The notes: generated by a model from the letters alone, not told the origin. 50,165 bases of DNA from Brockia lithotrophica (GCA_003050565.1 PEBW01000009.1:1-50165); one strand, 5' to 3'; shown: positions 6,655-14,108, counted from the first letter of the stretch. Program-made: numbers and translations.

Positions 6655-8262
6655 ATGAGCAGTTTCATTGAAAGTGTGAAAACTTGGCTCAAGAACCACC
6701 CCCGGATCCTTCGTTTCGGAATTCCCACCCTCGCCCTTGTTCTGGTCGCACTTGGAGCATTCTTCCTCCTTCACGGGAAGGGCGGGGAAAGTGCCGGCGC
6801 CCCGGTGGCTACCCAAGAAGAGGTTGCTGCCTACTTGAAGGAGCAGGAGCGCCTGCGCGCCGAAAACTGTTGCCTCGCCGTAAAGCTTCCCGTTCCCGAA
6901 GGGTGGGAAGTGCCCGAACATCTCAAGTCTAAGGCTCCCCAGGCGGTGCCTCCCGTAGAGGGAGCTTCTACGCCCTTTGTCAAGGAATACTGGCTGAACT
7001 TGCTTACGGACGAGGCGTTGGAGATTTTTAACAAGCTTCCGAAGACGCGGGAGGAAAAGGAGAAAATCCGCAACCGCGTTCTTCTTACGGGAGATGCGAC
7101 ACAGGAAGAAAAGGATATTTACAACCTGTTTGCCGATTATCCGCATCCGGTGTATATCTGGATGAGGGAGTTTCTGAGAACCGAAGAAGAACTCCAAAAA
7201 CAGCAAGAAGAATTTCTCTCCCTCTTCGAGCGGGCAAAGCAAGGAGACCCGGACGCCATCGGGCGGCTCGGTCGTTTCAAACCCGAAGATCCGGAGAATC
7301 AAAAGCCTCACCCCGAAGGATTTCCGAAGTCCCTCCTGGATGCGTGGAAGGAGCGCCTCTCCCGCTACTCGATTACGTTTCTGGGGTTCTACGCATACCC
7401 CCGAGAGGTGCCGGAATCCACGGCGGAGCTTCTAATGCTGGAAAACGACCACGATTTCAGCTCGGATGGGGATGATCTCGTGCAGGCGATGGACGAGTAT
7501 TACAAGGAACCCAAGGTTTCTCTGGACGAGATCGATGCACACCTCCACACTTTTTCTTCCGAAGAATTGTCTGAAAAGAAGTTCTTGTACGCCGACGAAT
7601 GGGTTAAGCGTGAGCCGTGGCATATCATAAGTTTTTTCCCCAACCCTTCGGACATTTCGGCGGGAGAATATTACTATCCTAAGTTTATCCTCGTCGACTA
7701 CTCCTTCGACGAGAGCGGCAAGCTCAACTCCTTCACCTTCCGCCCGATCGGGACGCGCGCCCTCTACCGCATCGACATCGAAAATCCCGTAGGAAGCGTC
7801 GTAAAATCTTTCGAATGGCGCGGCCCGGCGGATCTCGCGAAGGATACGATTTCGTTCGAATTCGCGGACAAAGATCACGAAGACCTCCTCCGCACGCTCG
7901 TACAGTACAGAGTTCCCGTGGGAATTGATTTGATCCCGTTTAGGGAGCATTTCAACGGACAAGTGAGATTTCTCGAACAAGACCCGAGCAAGATGGTGTT
8001 CTTCTTCGACTACAAAGCCTACGCTCCCGACAACATCCTTGTCACCGCCCGCGGGGGAGACTTCGAGTTCGTAGTGGGAGGGTATTCCCCCGACACGCCG
8101 CACCCGATCCTTCCGGAAGTCTTCCTCGGAGTACACGAACTCGACAAGTACCATCCGGAGTTGCGGGGTCAGTTGCAGACGCCCCTCTTCTGGAAGAAGC
8201 ACCCGACCGTTCAAGACCGCAAGCAGTGGGGATGGGGGGCTCTCGGTATCGACGAATACTAA
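6655..8262 (+). CDS. Membrane-anchored protein of unknown function (element cargo)
   Basis: A 535-residue product that I do not recognise. Residues 1-20 are basic and amphipathic (SVKTWLKNHPRILR). One hydrophobic segment follows at about 21-39 and the remaining 490 residues are hydrophilic, so it is probably a signal anchor with the bulk outside the cell. Residues about 45-75 are charged and possibly coiled; a Cys-Cys pair lies near residue 75. Acidic stretches and a FEWRGPADLAKD-type mixed region suggest a soluble alpha/beta domain in the C-terminal half. No catalytic motif or sortase signal is seen. The ATG at 6655 is chosen because AAGGAGG lies eight bases upstream; the ATG at 6649 is too close. 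It has its own promoter and terminator, so it is a single-gene unit. Confidence 0.8.
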   Translation: MSSFIESVKTWLKNHPRILRFGIPTLALVLVALGAFFLLHGKGGESAGAPVATQEEVAAYLKEQERLRAENCCLAVKLPVPEGWEVPEHLKSKAPQAVPPVEGASTPFVKEYWLNLLTDEALEIFNKLPKTREEKEKIRNRVLLTGDATQEEKDIYNLFADYPHPVYIWMREFLRTEEELQKQQEEFLSLFERAKQGDPDAIGRLGRFKPEDPENQKPHPEGFPKSLLDAWKERLSRYSITFLGFYAYPREVPESTAELLMLENDHDFSSDGDDLVQAMDEYYKEPKVSLDEIDAHLHTFSSEELSEKKFLYADEWVKREPWHIISFFPNPSDISAGEYYYPKFILVDYSFDESGKLNSFTFRPIGTRALYRIDIENPVGSVVKSFEWRGPADLAKDTISFEFADKDHEDLLRTLVQYRVPVGIDLIPFREHFNGQVRFLEQDPSKMVFFFDYKAYAPDNILVTARGGDFEFVVGGYSPDTPHPILPEVFLGVHELDKYHPELRGQLQTPLFWKKHPTVQDRKQWGWGALGIDEY

Positions 8263-8269
8263 CGAATTT

Positions 8270-8297
8270 CCCGGGCGTCCGCGCCCGGGGTTTTTTT
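8270..8297 (+). terminator. Intrinsic terminator after the membrane-anchored cargo gene
   Basis: CCCGGGCG (8270-8277), loop TCCG, CGCCCGGG (8282-8289), then a run of seven T. It begins eight bases after the stop codon. Confidence 0.93.
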
Positions 8298-8300
8298 ATT

Positions 8301-8343
8301 TTGGAAAGGGTTTGTCGTTTTGTATAATATAATTTGGTATAAT
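8301..8343 (+). promoter_or_regulatory. Promoter region of the secreted cargo gene
   Basis: Two TATAAT hexamers, at 8323-8328 and 8338-8343. The first has TTGGAA at 8301-8306 with a 16-bp spacer. The second has only a poor -35 (TTGTCG at 8312, 20-bp spacer). One or both may be used. Confidence 0.6.
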
Positions 8344-8363
8344 GCTAAAGGAGGTGATTCGAT

Positions 8364-9158
8364 GTGCTGAAGAAAGCTATTGCCGTTTTTATCACTTTAT
8401 CCCTTATCGTTTCCATTCTTCCGATACCCGCTTTTTCTGCTTTTGCGGCTACGAATACGCAGACGGTAAACATTCCCATTCAAAATTCCGGATCTCCGAT
8501 ATCCGGGGTCGCGTATTTGCCGCCTACGAACACGTCTCCGGAAGTGAAATTTGTGGTTGAATTTAGTAGAGTAAGGCTCAAACTAGTCCCTCTTCCCGAC
8601 GGGCAGAGATTGTTTTTGGATGAAATACAAAACAATCTTTCTGTACTTTCTGTAAATCCGGAGAATGATTTTGCACAAGAATTTGCAAACCAAATGGTAA
8701 ATTGGATTAAAAATAACACGGGCGGTACATTTTCTTACGGCTTGAAATCTTATTCCGGTCTCCCCTACGACATCTGGAATGTCGGCGTCGGCAGTAGCGA
8801 TCCCGGCATGGTAGGGAGAGATTTTGTGTATAATAATACGTTTTATACCGAAATCACCCTCCCAGACGGGCAAAAAGCCCACATTCGAGGCACAAAGGCC
8901 GTGATGAAATTCACGACCGGAGGATTTGTTCTTGGTGGCAATCCTGAAAAAGTCCGTGATGGAGGTATAGTCTACCCCGACAGCAAAATCGTCGCCACCC
9001 TCACCATTACGTACAACGGCATTTACGTCTACCCTAATTCCGCTCCGAAAAAACTTACTTCCTACTATCCCGTGATCCGCAACAAACAGGTTTCCTTCAA
9101 CGTTGCGGGGAAACAGTTTTCGGACGTTTTGAAGGATGGAGTCGACTCCTTTTTCTGA
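8364..9158 (+). CDS. Secreted protein of unknown function (element cargo)
   Basis: A 264-residue product with a classical signal peptide: MLKK, then a hydrophobic core (about 5-22) and a likely cleavage site after AFA near residue 28. The mature part is rich in Asn, Tyr, Thr, Gly and Val, has no cysteine and looks all-beta. It has no lipobox, LPxTG or other anchoring motif, and I do not recognise the family. The start is the GTG at 8364, nine bases after a near-perfect AAGGAGGTGAT; the reading frame excludes the overlapping ATG at 8362. The gene is more AT-rich than the chromosome, which suggests foreign origin. Export of two neighbouring products suggests a surface role for this element. Confidence 0.8.
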   Translation: MLKKAIAVFITLSLIVSILPIPAFSAFAATNTQTVNIPIQNSGSPISGVAYLPPTNTSPEVKFVVEFSRVRLKLVPLPDGQRLFLDEIQNNLSVLSVNPENDFAQEFANQMVNWIKNNTGGTFSYGLKSYSGLPYDIWNVGVGSSDPGMVGRDFVYNNTFYTEITLPDGQKAHIRGTKAVMKFTTGGFVLGGNPEKVRDGGIVYPDSKIVATLTITYNGIYVYPNSAPKKLTSYYPVIRNKQVSFNVAGKQFSDVLKDGVDSFF

Positions 9159-9163
9159 GGTAC

Positions 9164-9192
9164 TTGACATATGCACGAGGTCTGGGTATATT
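9164..9192 (+). promoter_or_regulatory. Sigma-A promoter of the 141-residue protein gene
   Basis: Perfect TTGACA (9164-9169), a 17-bp spacer and TATATT (9187-9192). It starts five bases after the stop codon of the secreted protein gene. Confidence 0.85.
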
Positions 9193-9203
9193 CTACTTAG
9201 GAG

Positions 9204-9229
9204 TTGGGCACACCTATTTTGGACACACC
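9204..9229. promoter_or_regulatory. Tandem 11-bp repeats, candidate operator
   Basis: TTGGGCACACC (9204-9214) and TTGGACACACC (9219-9229) are direct repeats differing at one base and spaced 15 bp apart. They begin about five bases after the expected transcription start of the promoter at 9164-9192, where a bound repressor would block initiation or early elongation. Function is inferred from position. Confidence 0.45.
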
Positions 9230-9259
9230 AAAACTAACTCTTGAAGGAGGATATCCTAG

Positions 9260-9685
9260 ATGGCATGGGAAGTTGTCGATGTGAAACTTCCTCGCGGTCG
9301 TGGATCGGAAGAAGGTGCGTATATCCGCGTAAGTCGTACGGGAGCAGCTTCTCTCAGTCGCGCAGCCGTTGAAGTTCTTGGGAATCCCGACTATGTGACG
9401 ATCCTCATCGACCGAAGCCGTGATCTCTTCGCAATTCGTGCCGCAAAGGCGGAAGAAGCCGGAGCTCGAATGCTCCGTCGGGCGGCAGTAGGTTACACCA
9501 AAACCATGCGATTTGCCAACCTTCTCCGCATCGCAGGGGTTCGGAAGCGTGTTGGCAATGTCTCACTCGAATACTCTGAAGAAGACGGGCTTCTTGTAGG
9601 GAAGTTAGAGGATATCCGAAACCTTCCTCCGGCGAATGAGCCGTCCCCACGCAAGAGGGGAGAGGGAGGAGAGGAAATTTCCTAG
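9260..9685 (+). CDS. Small protein of unknown function, possibly a DNA-binding regulator
   Basis: A 141-residue product. Residues about 20-60 (YIRVSRTGAASLSRAAVEVLG, then a short beta segment LFAIRAA) have the strand-turn-helix-strand look of swapped-hairpin AbrB-like or related domains; this is a weak resemblance, not a recognition. The middle is basic (RMLRRAAVGYTKTMRFANLLR), and the tail is charged and probably disordered. AAGGAGG stands nine bases before the ATG at 9260. Because the strong promoter is followed at once by tandem repeats, I suspect an autoregulated control gene of the element, but a structural or cargo role is equally open. Confidence 0.7.
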   Translation: MAWEVVDVKLPRGRGSEEGAYIRVSRTGAASLSRAAVEVLGNPDYVTILIDRSRDLFAIRAAKAEEAGARMLRRAAVGYTKTMRFANLLRIAGVRKRVGNVSLEYSEEDGLLVGKLEDIRNLPPANEPSPRKRGEGGEEIS

Positions 9686-9729
9686 AAAGGCAGTTGGTTT
9701 ATCCCCTCTAAAGTCTTCTGAAAACCTAC

Positions 9730-9763
9730 AAAAGGCGGTTCATTCGATCCGCCTTTTGTTTTT
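9730..9763 (+). terminator. Intrinsic terminator after the 141-residue protein gene
   Basis: AAAAGGCGG (9730-9738) pairs with CCGCCTTTT (9749-9757) over a 10-nt loop and is followed by GTTTTT. Confidence 0.9.
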
Positions 9764-9820
9764 GGTGTAGGAAATGTTTCATATTTTTCGTTTACTTAGA
9801 TCTTTTTGGGAAATACATGT

Positions 9821-9829
9821 GGTATAATG
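9821..9829 (+). promoter_or_regulatory. -10 region for the small AT-rich genes
   Basis: TATAAT at 9824-9829, preceded by a T-rich stretch but no clear -35. It lies about 92 bp upstream of the ATG at 9922. Confidence 0.45.
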
Positions 9830-9921
9830 AGGATGGACGTACTCCCCTTGATGTACGTCGGGGAAAGAAGTAAGAACATCTAAACTACTCTTTAGGTAAA
9901 CCGGAAAGAGAGGGATTTTTC

Positions 9922-10140
9922 ATGGGACGTGAAAATTTTGCAAAGCCAGAATACCAAAAGTTTATTTTTACCTTACTAGAAAAATATACTGCAGAAGAAA
10001 TTCACGCACTTAAGTTTTATCTTGCGTATAAGTATGAAGAATATACTAAAGAATTACCAAAAGGTTTACTTGGAAAAAGAAATCCGGAAATTTTCGATCT
10101 GCCTCCGGAAGAACTTGAAAATATTCTTAAAGATTTTTAA
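9922..10140 (+). CDS. Small hypothetical protein, upstream half of a possibly split gene
   Basis: A 72-residue, Lys/Glu/Tyr-rich, predicted helical protein with no recognised family. It is much more AT-rich than the chromosome. A GAGAGGGA-type site precedes the ATG at 9922. The frame stops at TAA (10138-10140), yet the same frame resumes immediately and stays open to 10275 with similar composition. The ancestral protein may therefore have been about 117 residues, and this could be the first part of a gene broken by a nonsense mutation. Confidence 0.6.
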   Translation: MGRENFAKPEYQKFIFTLLEKYTAEEIHALKFYLAYKYEEYTKELPKGLLGKRNPEIFDLPPEELENILKDF

Positions 10141-10158
10141 CCTAAAAAATACATTCAC

Positions 10159-10275
10159 ATGATTGAAGAACAAAAGAAAAGATGGGAAGAGATTAAGCAA
10201 AAACACAAGAGTATTCTAGAAAACGCAGAAAAAGAAAAGCTCGCCAAAAAGAGAAAGAAAGAAAGAAGATGTTAA
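10159..10275 (+). CDS. 38-codon basic ORF in frame with the preceding gene
   Basis: Starts at the ATG at 10159, encodes a Lys/Glu/Arg-rich helix (MIEEQKKRWEEIKQKHKSIL start) and ends at TAA 10273-10275. There is no ribosome binding site and it is in the same frame as 9922-10140, 18 bases after that stop. It is either a downstream fragment of one interrupted gene or a coincidental open stretch in AT-rich DNA. Confidence 0.35.
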   Translation: MIEEQKKRWEEIKQKHKSILENAEKEKLAKKRKKERRC

Positions 10276-10433
10276 TAACCTTACGATTTTTGATTTTCTT
10301 CCACCCGAGGATAAGAAAAACTTCTTATAAACGTACTTGAGTCGCGTCATATAACAAACATAAAACACTTAAAATAAAAAGCATTGGAAATTTCATATTA
10401 ACTAAATCATCCTTTGCACGCGGGGAGACCCTT

Positions 10434-10768
10434 GGAGGAGATAGAATGCTCGGGAGGAGATCATGGAGGAGATTCTGAAATCCATCTCCTCCGTTTAAAT
10501 TATCGCATTTATGCGGGTTTGAGACTATTCGGAGGAGATGGAGGGGATAGTTGTAGATGTTTATCTCTTGTTTGCAGATAACTTCTCCACGCGAGAGGGG
10601 ATGATTTTATCCTATAAATTTTTCCTCAAGAAAATAAAAAATATCTCCTCCATCTCCTCCAATATCTCCCTTCTCCGCGTGGAGACTGGAAGTTTGGCGG
10701 AGGAAATGGAAAATAACATCTCCCCCACTATCAACTATATCTCCTCCGTCTATCTTCTAATCTCCTCC
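10434..10768. repeat. Iteron array, candidate replication origin of the element
   Basis: The 9-mer GGAGGAGAT occurs exactly nine times in 335 bp. Plus-strand copies start at 10434, 10453, 10465 and 10531; complementary copies (ATCTCCTCC) start at 10484, 10643, 10652, 10739 and 10760. One-mismatch copies start at 10540, 10699 and 10718. The copies form two clusters, 10434-10548 and 10643-10768, on either side of a stretch of about 95 bp with a strongly AT-rich core at 10602-10644. This two-cluster layout around a possible DNA-unwinding element, just upstream of a primase/ATPase gene, suggests an origin with Rep-binding sites. Confidence 0.75.
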
Positions 10769-11128
10769 GCCTAATATAATTGCAAGACTAAGCACCCTTC
10801 ATGTAAACCGAACGGAATCTTTCGGAATCGAGAATGATACTTCCTAAAGTACACCTCCTTCCCCTTCCGATCGAGTTTTCCGGATTTGCAGGAATTGCTC
10901 ACAACCCTATATGTAAACCCCACGCATCGTGGGTAGTCGAGTCTTGCCCCCCTAACTCTTGAACGGCGTAACGCTTGGGTTGGTCGGAGAAACCGCGTTT
11001 GCTTTGCGGGAAGGAGAATTCGTGATAAAATGATATGTGGGGTTCACCCATAAAGCGTCGAACCAACGGAGAAACTTCGCTCCCAACAACCTTCTTCGAA
11101 CCGCGAGAAAAATTTTTTCGTTAGGGTA
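10769..11128. other. Non-coding interval between iterons and the replication gene
   Basis: No credible gene. It holds a 6-bp inverted repeat with a 3-base loop (CCCACG-CAT-CGTGGG, 10919-10933) and a direct repeat ATGTAAACC (starting at 10801 and 10911). It may be leader or regulatory DNA for the replication gene. I also saw no gene between 10276 and 10433. Confidence 0.4.
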
Positions 11129-11156
11129 TTGACTTAGTAGATAGACGTGGTATAAT
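11129..11156 (+). promoter_or_regulatory. Sigma-A promoter of the primase-polymerase/ATPase gene
   Basis: TTGACT (11129-11134), a 16-bp spacer and a perfect TATAAT (11151-11156), about 41 bp before the ATG at 11198. Confidence 0.8.
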
Positions 11157-11197
11157 AGTGTCGGAAACCTTAGAATGATCTTGTTGGGGGGATTCGT

Positions 11198-13714
11198 ATG
11201 AACACCAAAAAATATTTCCCTCACGAACTGCGTGTAATGGAAAGGTGGATTTTCTGGCGAATGGTGGACAGGAACGGACGGAAGACGAAAGTCCCTGTCG
11301 GGGAGGATGGACACCCTATCTCCCTGAAAGATGAACGGCATTGGAAGACGCTGGATGAGCTCGAGAGGATGAAAAACGATTCCCTTCACGACGGGGTAGG
11401 GTTTGTATTCACGGCAAAAGACGGACTGATAGGAATTGACCTCGACAACGCCTTTGAGAATCCGTTCGACGCGAAATCTGTTAAGCCCTGGGCTCGGGAA
11501 ATTTTGGAGCGCTTTCGCGAGGCGTATATCACGTGGAGCCCTTCGGGAAAAGGCGTCCACATCATCCTCCTCGGCACGTGGGGACAAGGGCATAGGAGGA
11601 AGCTTGGCGACGGTGGGATTGAGGTTTACGCGGACAAGAGGTTTTTCACCATGACCGGGCTGCTGGTCGAAGGATACAGCACGCCTAAACTCGTCGAGGC
11701 TCCAGAGGCTCTGGAGTGGCTTGGGAATCGGTATTTCGGCGAGGAGGAGGTGAAGAAAGGCATGAAGGGTGTTGGTGTGGTGTCGAATGCACCGATTACC
11801 CGTGCCGAGGTGCCTCCAGGGCTACCGGACAGCGTACATGAGTTGCGCCGAGCCTTGGAGAACGGCAAGACCAGCGAGGAGGAGATTTTACCTCTCCTTC
11901 TCGCTGCACTTCCGCTTGCCGGTGAACTCGGGAAACGGGCGATGCGGCTCATCCAGGGCGATGCAGAAGCTCTTGCGGAGTTTCTGAACGACCAATCCTC
12001 CATTGAACAATCTCTTGCCAACGCCTTCGCCGTGGTTACCGGCGGCGACCATGGGATGATCATCAAACTCCTTACGCTTTTCTCCCCACGATGGGAAAAG
12101 CACGAAAAACTCGAGCGCGAGGATTACCTAGAGCGCACCGCAGCCGAAGCTGTGGACTGGTATTATACCACGCACCGTCGGAAGATTGAAGTAAAGCATG
12201 GCGTACTCGACCATGAAGTACGCAATGCAGCCTTGGAGGCACTCCAATGGCGCTATGAGGGGCGACTCTTCCTCTACGGAGATGCGCCTGTAATCTTAGA
12301 GGGCGATCGCCTCCACACCCTTGATCCGGTACGTCTCTCCTTGCTCCTTGCAGACGCGGCGATCTTTCAACGCGGAGCTAAGGGGAGGCAAATCGACCCT
12401 CCGGATAGGCTGGTAAGGGCTTTACTCGAGTATGTCAAGATGCGGAATGTGTGGCCCAACCTTCGCGGCATCGTTCAGGCGCCGCTTGTCTTCGACAACG
12501 GTCGCGTGGTGAATAAGAACGGGTATGACCCCGATTCGGAACTCCTCTTCGTAAACTTGCCGCCCATCGACATACCAAGTTCTCCCACGAAAAACGACGC
12601 GATGGAGGCTTACGGGAGAATCGTCTCTATGCTCGACTTTGCTTTCGCAACTCCTTCTGACGAATCCGCCGCCGTCGCCTACCTCCTCACCGTCCTTCTC
12701 CGACCTGCAATATCCTTGGCTCCACTCTTCCTGATCACCGCTCCAAAACCGGGAAGCGGGAAAACGACGTTAGCACAGGTTGGAGGAGTCGTAGCTTACG
12801 GGCGGATACCAGAAGTTCATCCGGAACCCGGGAATGAAGAAGAATCCCGCAAGCGCATCGATGCATCGCTTCTCGAAGGTCGTACGCTTATCATCCTGGA
12901 CAACCTACACCGCGACATCCGCTTGCCTACCCTCGAAGCGACGCTCACCTCTGAGATGGTCACCATCCGTCCTCTCGGGCGCTCGGAAACGCGCACCGTG
13001 CCGAATACCGCCACTTTCGTCGCCACGGGCAACAATATCGCGCCGAGAGACGATATGCAACGTCGAACGGTCGTAATTCGCATCGAAGGGCGGTCAGAAC
13101 CCATGTTCTCAGAAACGACGGAGGGACGGAAACAGTCGTTCTTACACGAAATCCTCTCCCGCCGCAATGAGCTCCTTTCCGCCCTTCTCACCATAGTCCT
13201 TGCATACCATCGTGCGGGAAAGCCAAACGTGCAAGCCATCTCCTTCCCCTCGTTCGAGGAGTGGGCACAAATGGTTCGCGACCCGCTCGTATGGCTCGGG
13301 GCAGCCGATCCCGTGGAGACGGTTCAAAGAACGATTGAGGAGGATGAATACAGGGCGGCTTTGACAGCCATGTTCGAGATTTTGCATGAGGAGTTTGGCT
13401 CTAATCAATTTTCCTCCCGAGAGGTTGCAAATCGCTTCAATAGTTTAGTACAAACGAACAAAACAAACTCAGACGGACGTACCGATTTGATTCTCGAGCT
13501 AGCTTCCCGACTGAAGATGACCAATCGCTTCGAAGAGTTCGACTCAACGCTGATAGGATACAAGCTTCGCGAGTGGAGGGATCAGGTACACGGCGGTTTT
13601 AAGCTCGTCCGTGTGGGGACGGGGCACGGCAAGATGACGAAGTGGCAACTCGTGCAGGTTGCCACGGCGGAGGATGAAGTAAGGGAATCTCTGTCAGAAA
13701 AAGTTTATGAATAA
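11198..13714 (+). CDS. Primase-polymerase / AAA+ ATPase fusion, replication initiator of the element
   Basis: An 838-residue protein with two recognisable parts. Residues about 10-160 match the archaeo-eukaryotic primase-polymerase type seen in phage NrS-1 polymerase: an opening WIFWRMVDRNGRKTKVPV, the metal-binding GIDLD (Asp81, Asp83), SPSGKGVHI (114-122, with His121) and EVYADKRFFTMTG (142-154). Residues about 480-640 form a P-loop ATPase with Walker A PKPGSGKTT (517-524), Walker B TLIILDN (563-569) and a sensor-like ATFVATGNN. About 200-470 is an unassigned linker and helical region; the tail (710-830) may hold a winged helix. It probably primes and unwinds DNA at the adjacent iteron origin. 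A strong promoter and a G-rich ribosome binding site precede the ATG. Confidence 0.88.
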   Translation: MNTKKYFPHELRVMERWIFWRMVDRNGRKTKVPVGEDGHPISLKDERHWKTLDELERMKNDSLHDGVGFVFTAKDGLIGIDLDNAFENPFDAKSVKPWAREILERFREAYITWSPSGKGVHIILLGTWGQGHRRKLGDGGIEVYADKRFFTMTGLLVEGYSTPKLVEAPEALEWLGNRYFGEEEVKKGMKGVGVVSNAPITRAEVPPGLPDSVHELRRALENGKTSEEEILPLLLAALPLAGELGKRAMRLIQGDAEALAEFLNDQSSIEQSLANAFAVVTGGDHGMIIKLLTLFSPRWEKHEKLEREDYLERTAAEAVDWYYTTHRRKIEVKHGVLDHEVRNAALEALQWRYEGRLFLYGDAPVILEGDRLHTLDPVRLSLLLADAAIFQRGAKGRQIDPPDRLVRALLEYVKMRNVWPNLRGIVQAPLVFDNGRVVNKNGYDPDSELLFVNLPPIDIPSSPTKNDAMEAYGRIVSMLDFAFATPSDESAAVAYLLTVLLRPAISLAPLFLITAPKPGSGKTTLAQVGGVVAYGRIPEVHPEPGNEEESRKRIDASLLEGRTLIILDNLHRDIRLPTLEATLTSEMVTIRPLGRSETRTVPNTATFVATGNNIAPRDDMQRRTVVIRIEGRSEPMFSETTEGRKQSFLHEILSRRNELLSALLTIVLAYHRAGKPNVQAISFPSFEEWAQMVRDPLVWLGAADPVETVQRTIEEDEYRAALTAMFEILHEEFGSNQFSSREVANRFNSLVQTNKTNSDGRTDLILELASRLKMTNRFEEFDSTLIGYKLREWRDQVHGGFKLVRVGTGHGKMTKWQLVQVATAEDEVRESLSEKVYE

Positions 13715-13867
13715 AGGTACGTTTTGAATTAAGCACAATATACCGGATGCCGTGCTTGCCACGTATACTACCTCACGGGAACATTCTGCCGGCGATCCTT
13801 CGTTACCGTCTTGTCCTCGTAACGCACTTTCGCCCGACCCTCCACCTGCATGCTTCGGATATGCTAA

Positions 13868-13918
13868 AACCGCCCCATCGGAGGGGCGGTTATTGTTTGC
13901 CGGGCACGATTTGCCCGG
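13868..13918. terminator. Tandem hairpins at the right end of the element
   Basis: AACCGCCCC (13868-13876) pairs with GGGGCGGTT (13883-13891); a second stem, CCGGGCA (13900-13906) with TGCCCGG (13912-13918), follows. On the minus strand the first stem runs directly into TTTTAGC. The pair would stop the replication transcript and also the tRNA-operon transcript entering from the right. Confidence 0.7.
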
Positions 13919-14108
13919 GTTATAACATAAATGAAATATTTTTCTAAGCCTAGCCCTGTGTTCTTGTTCCTGACTCCACGCACGAGGAAGGCGCTTTTTT
14001 AGAACAAATGTTCAAAAATGAAAAGCGGAAGAAGGGTTGACACCCTATCCTCCTTCAGGTTAAGCTAGAACTGCTTCACTCGATTCACCAAAGGAAGGGT
14101 TGCTCCCT
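13919..14108. other. Right border interval with a LexA-type palindrome
   Basis: No gene seen here, and none between 13715 and 13867. GAACAAATGTTC at 14002-14013 fits the Gram-positive LexA core GAAC-N4-GTTC. No start codon or clear promoter lies beside it, and one such match per 50 kb is expected by chance. Near 14095-14112 the sequence AAAGGAAGGGTTGCTCCCTTT can form a weak hairpin just beyond the attachment repeat. Confidence 0.35.

Noticed and set aside
6547-7311. 254-codon minus-strand ORF opposite the membrane-anchored gene
   Set aside because: The plus-strand gene has promoter, ribosome binding site, start and terminator, while the minus ORF is a shadow with no start signals.
8583-9176. 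197-codon minus-strand ORF opposite the secreted protein gene
   Set aside because: The plus strand has a signal peptide and an excellent ribosome binding site; the minus frame has neither.
10434-10768. GGAGGAGAT repeats as a CRISPR array
   Set aside because: The repeats are 9 bp, occur on both strands and have irregular gaps from 0 to over 100 bp; there are no uniform spacers and no cas genes.
10538-10774. 78-codon plus-strand ORF across the iterons
   Set aside because: It consists of the iteron repeats and AT-rich core, has no family resemblance and no clear ribosome binding context of its own.
13747-13947. 66-codon ORF after the replication gene
   Set aside because: It runs through both terminator hairpins and has no ribosome binding site.
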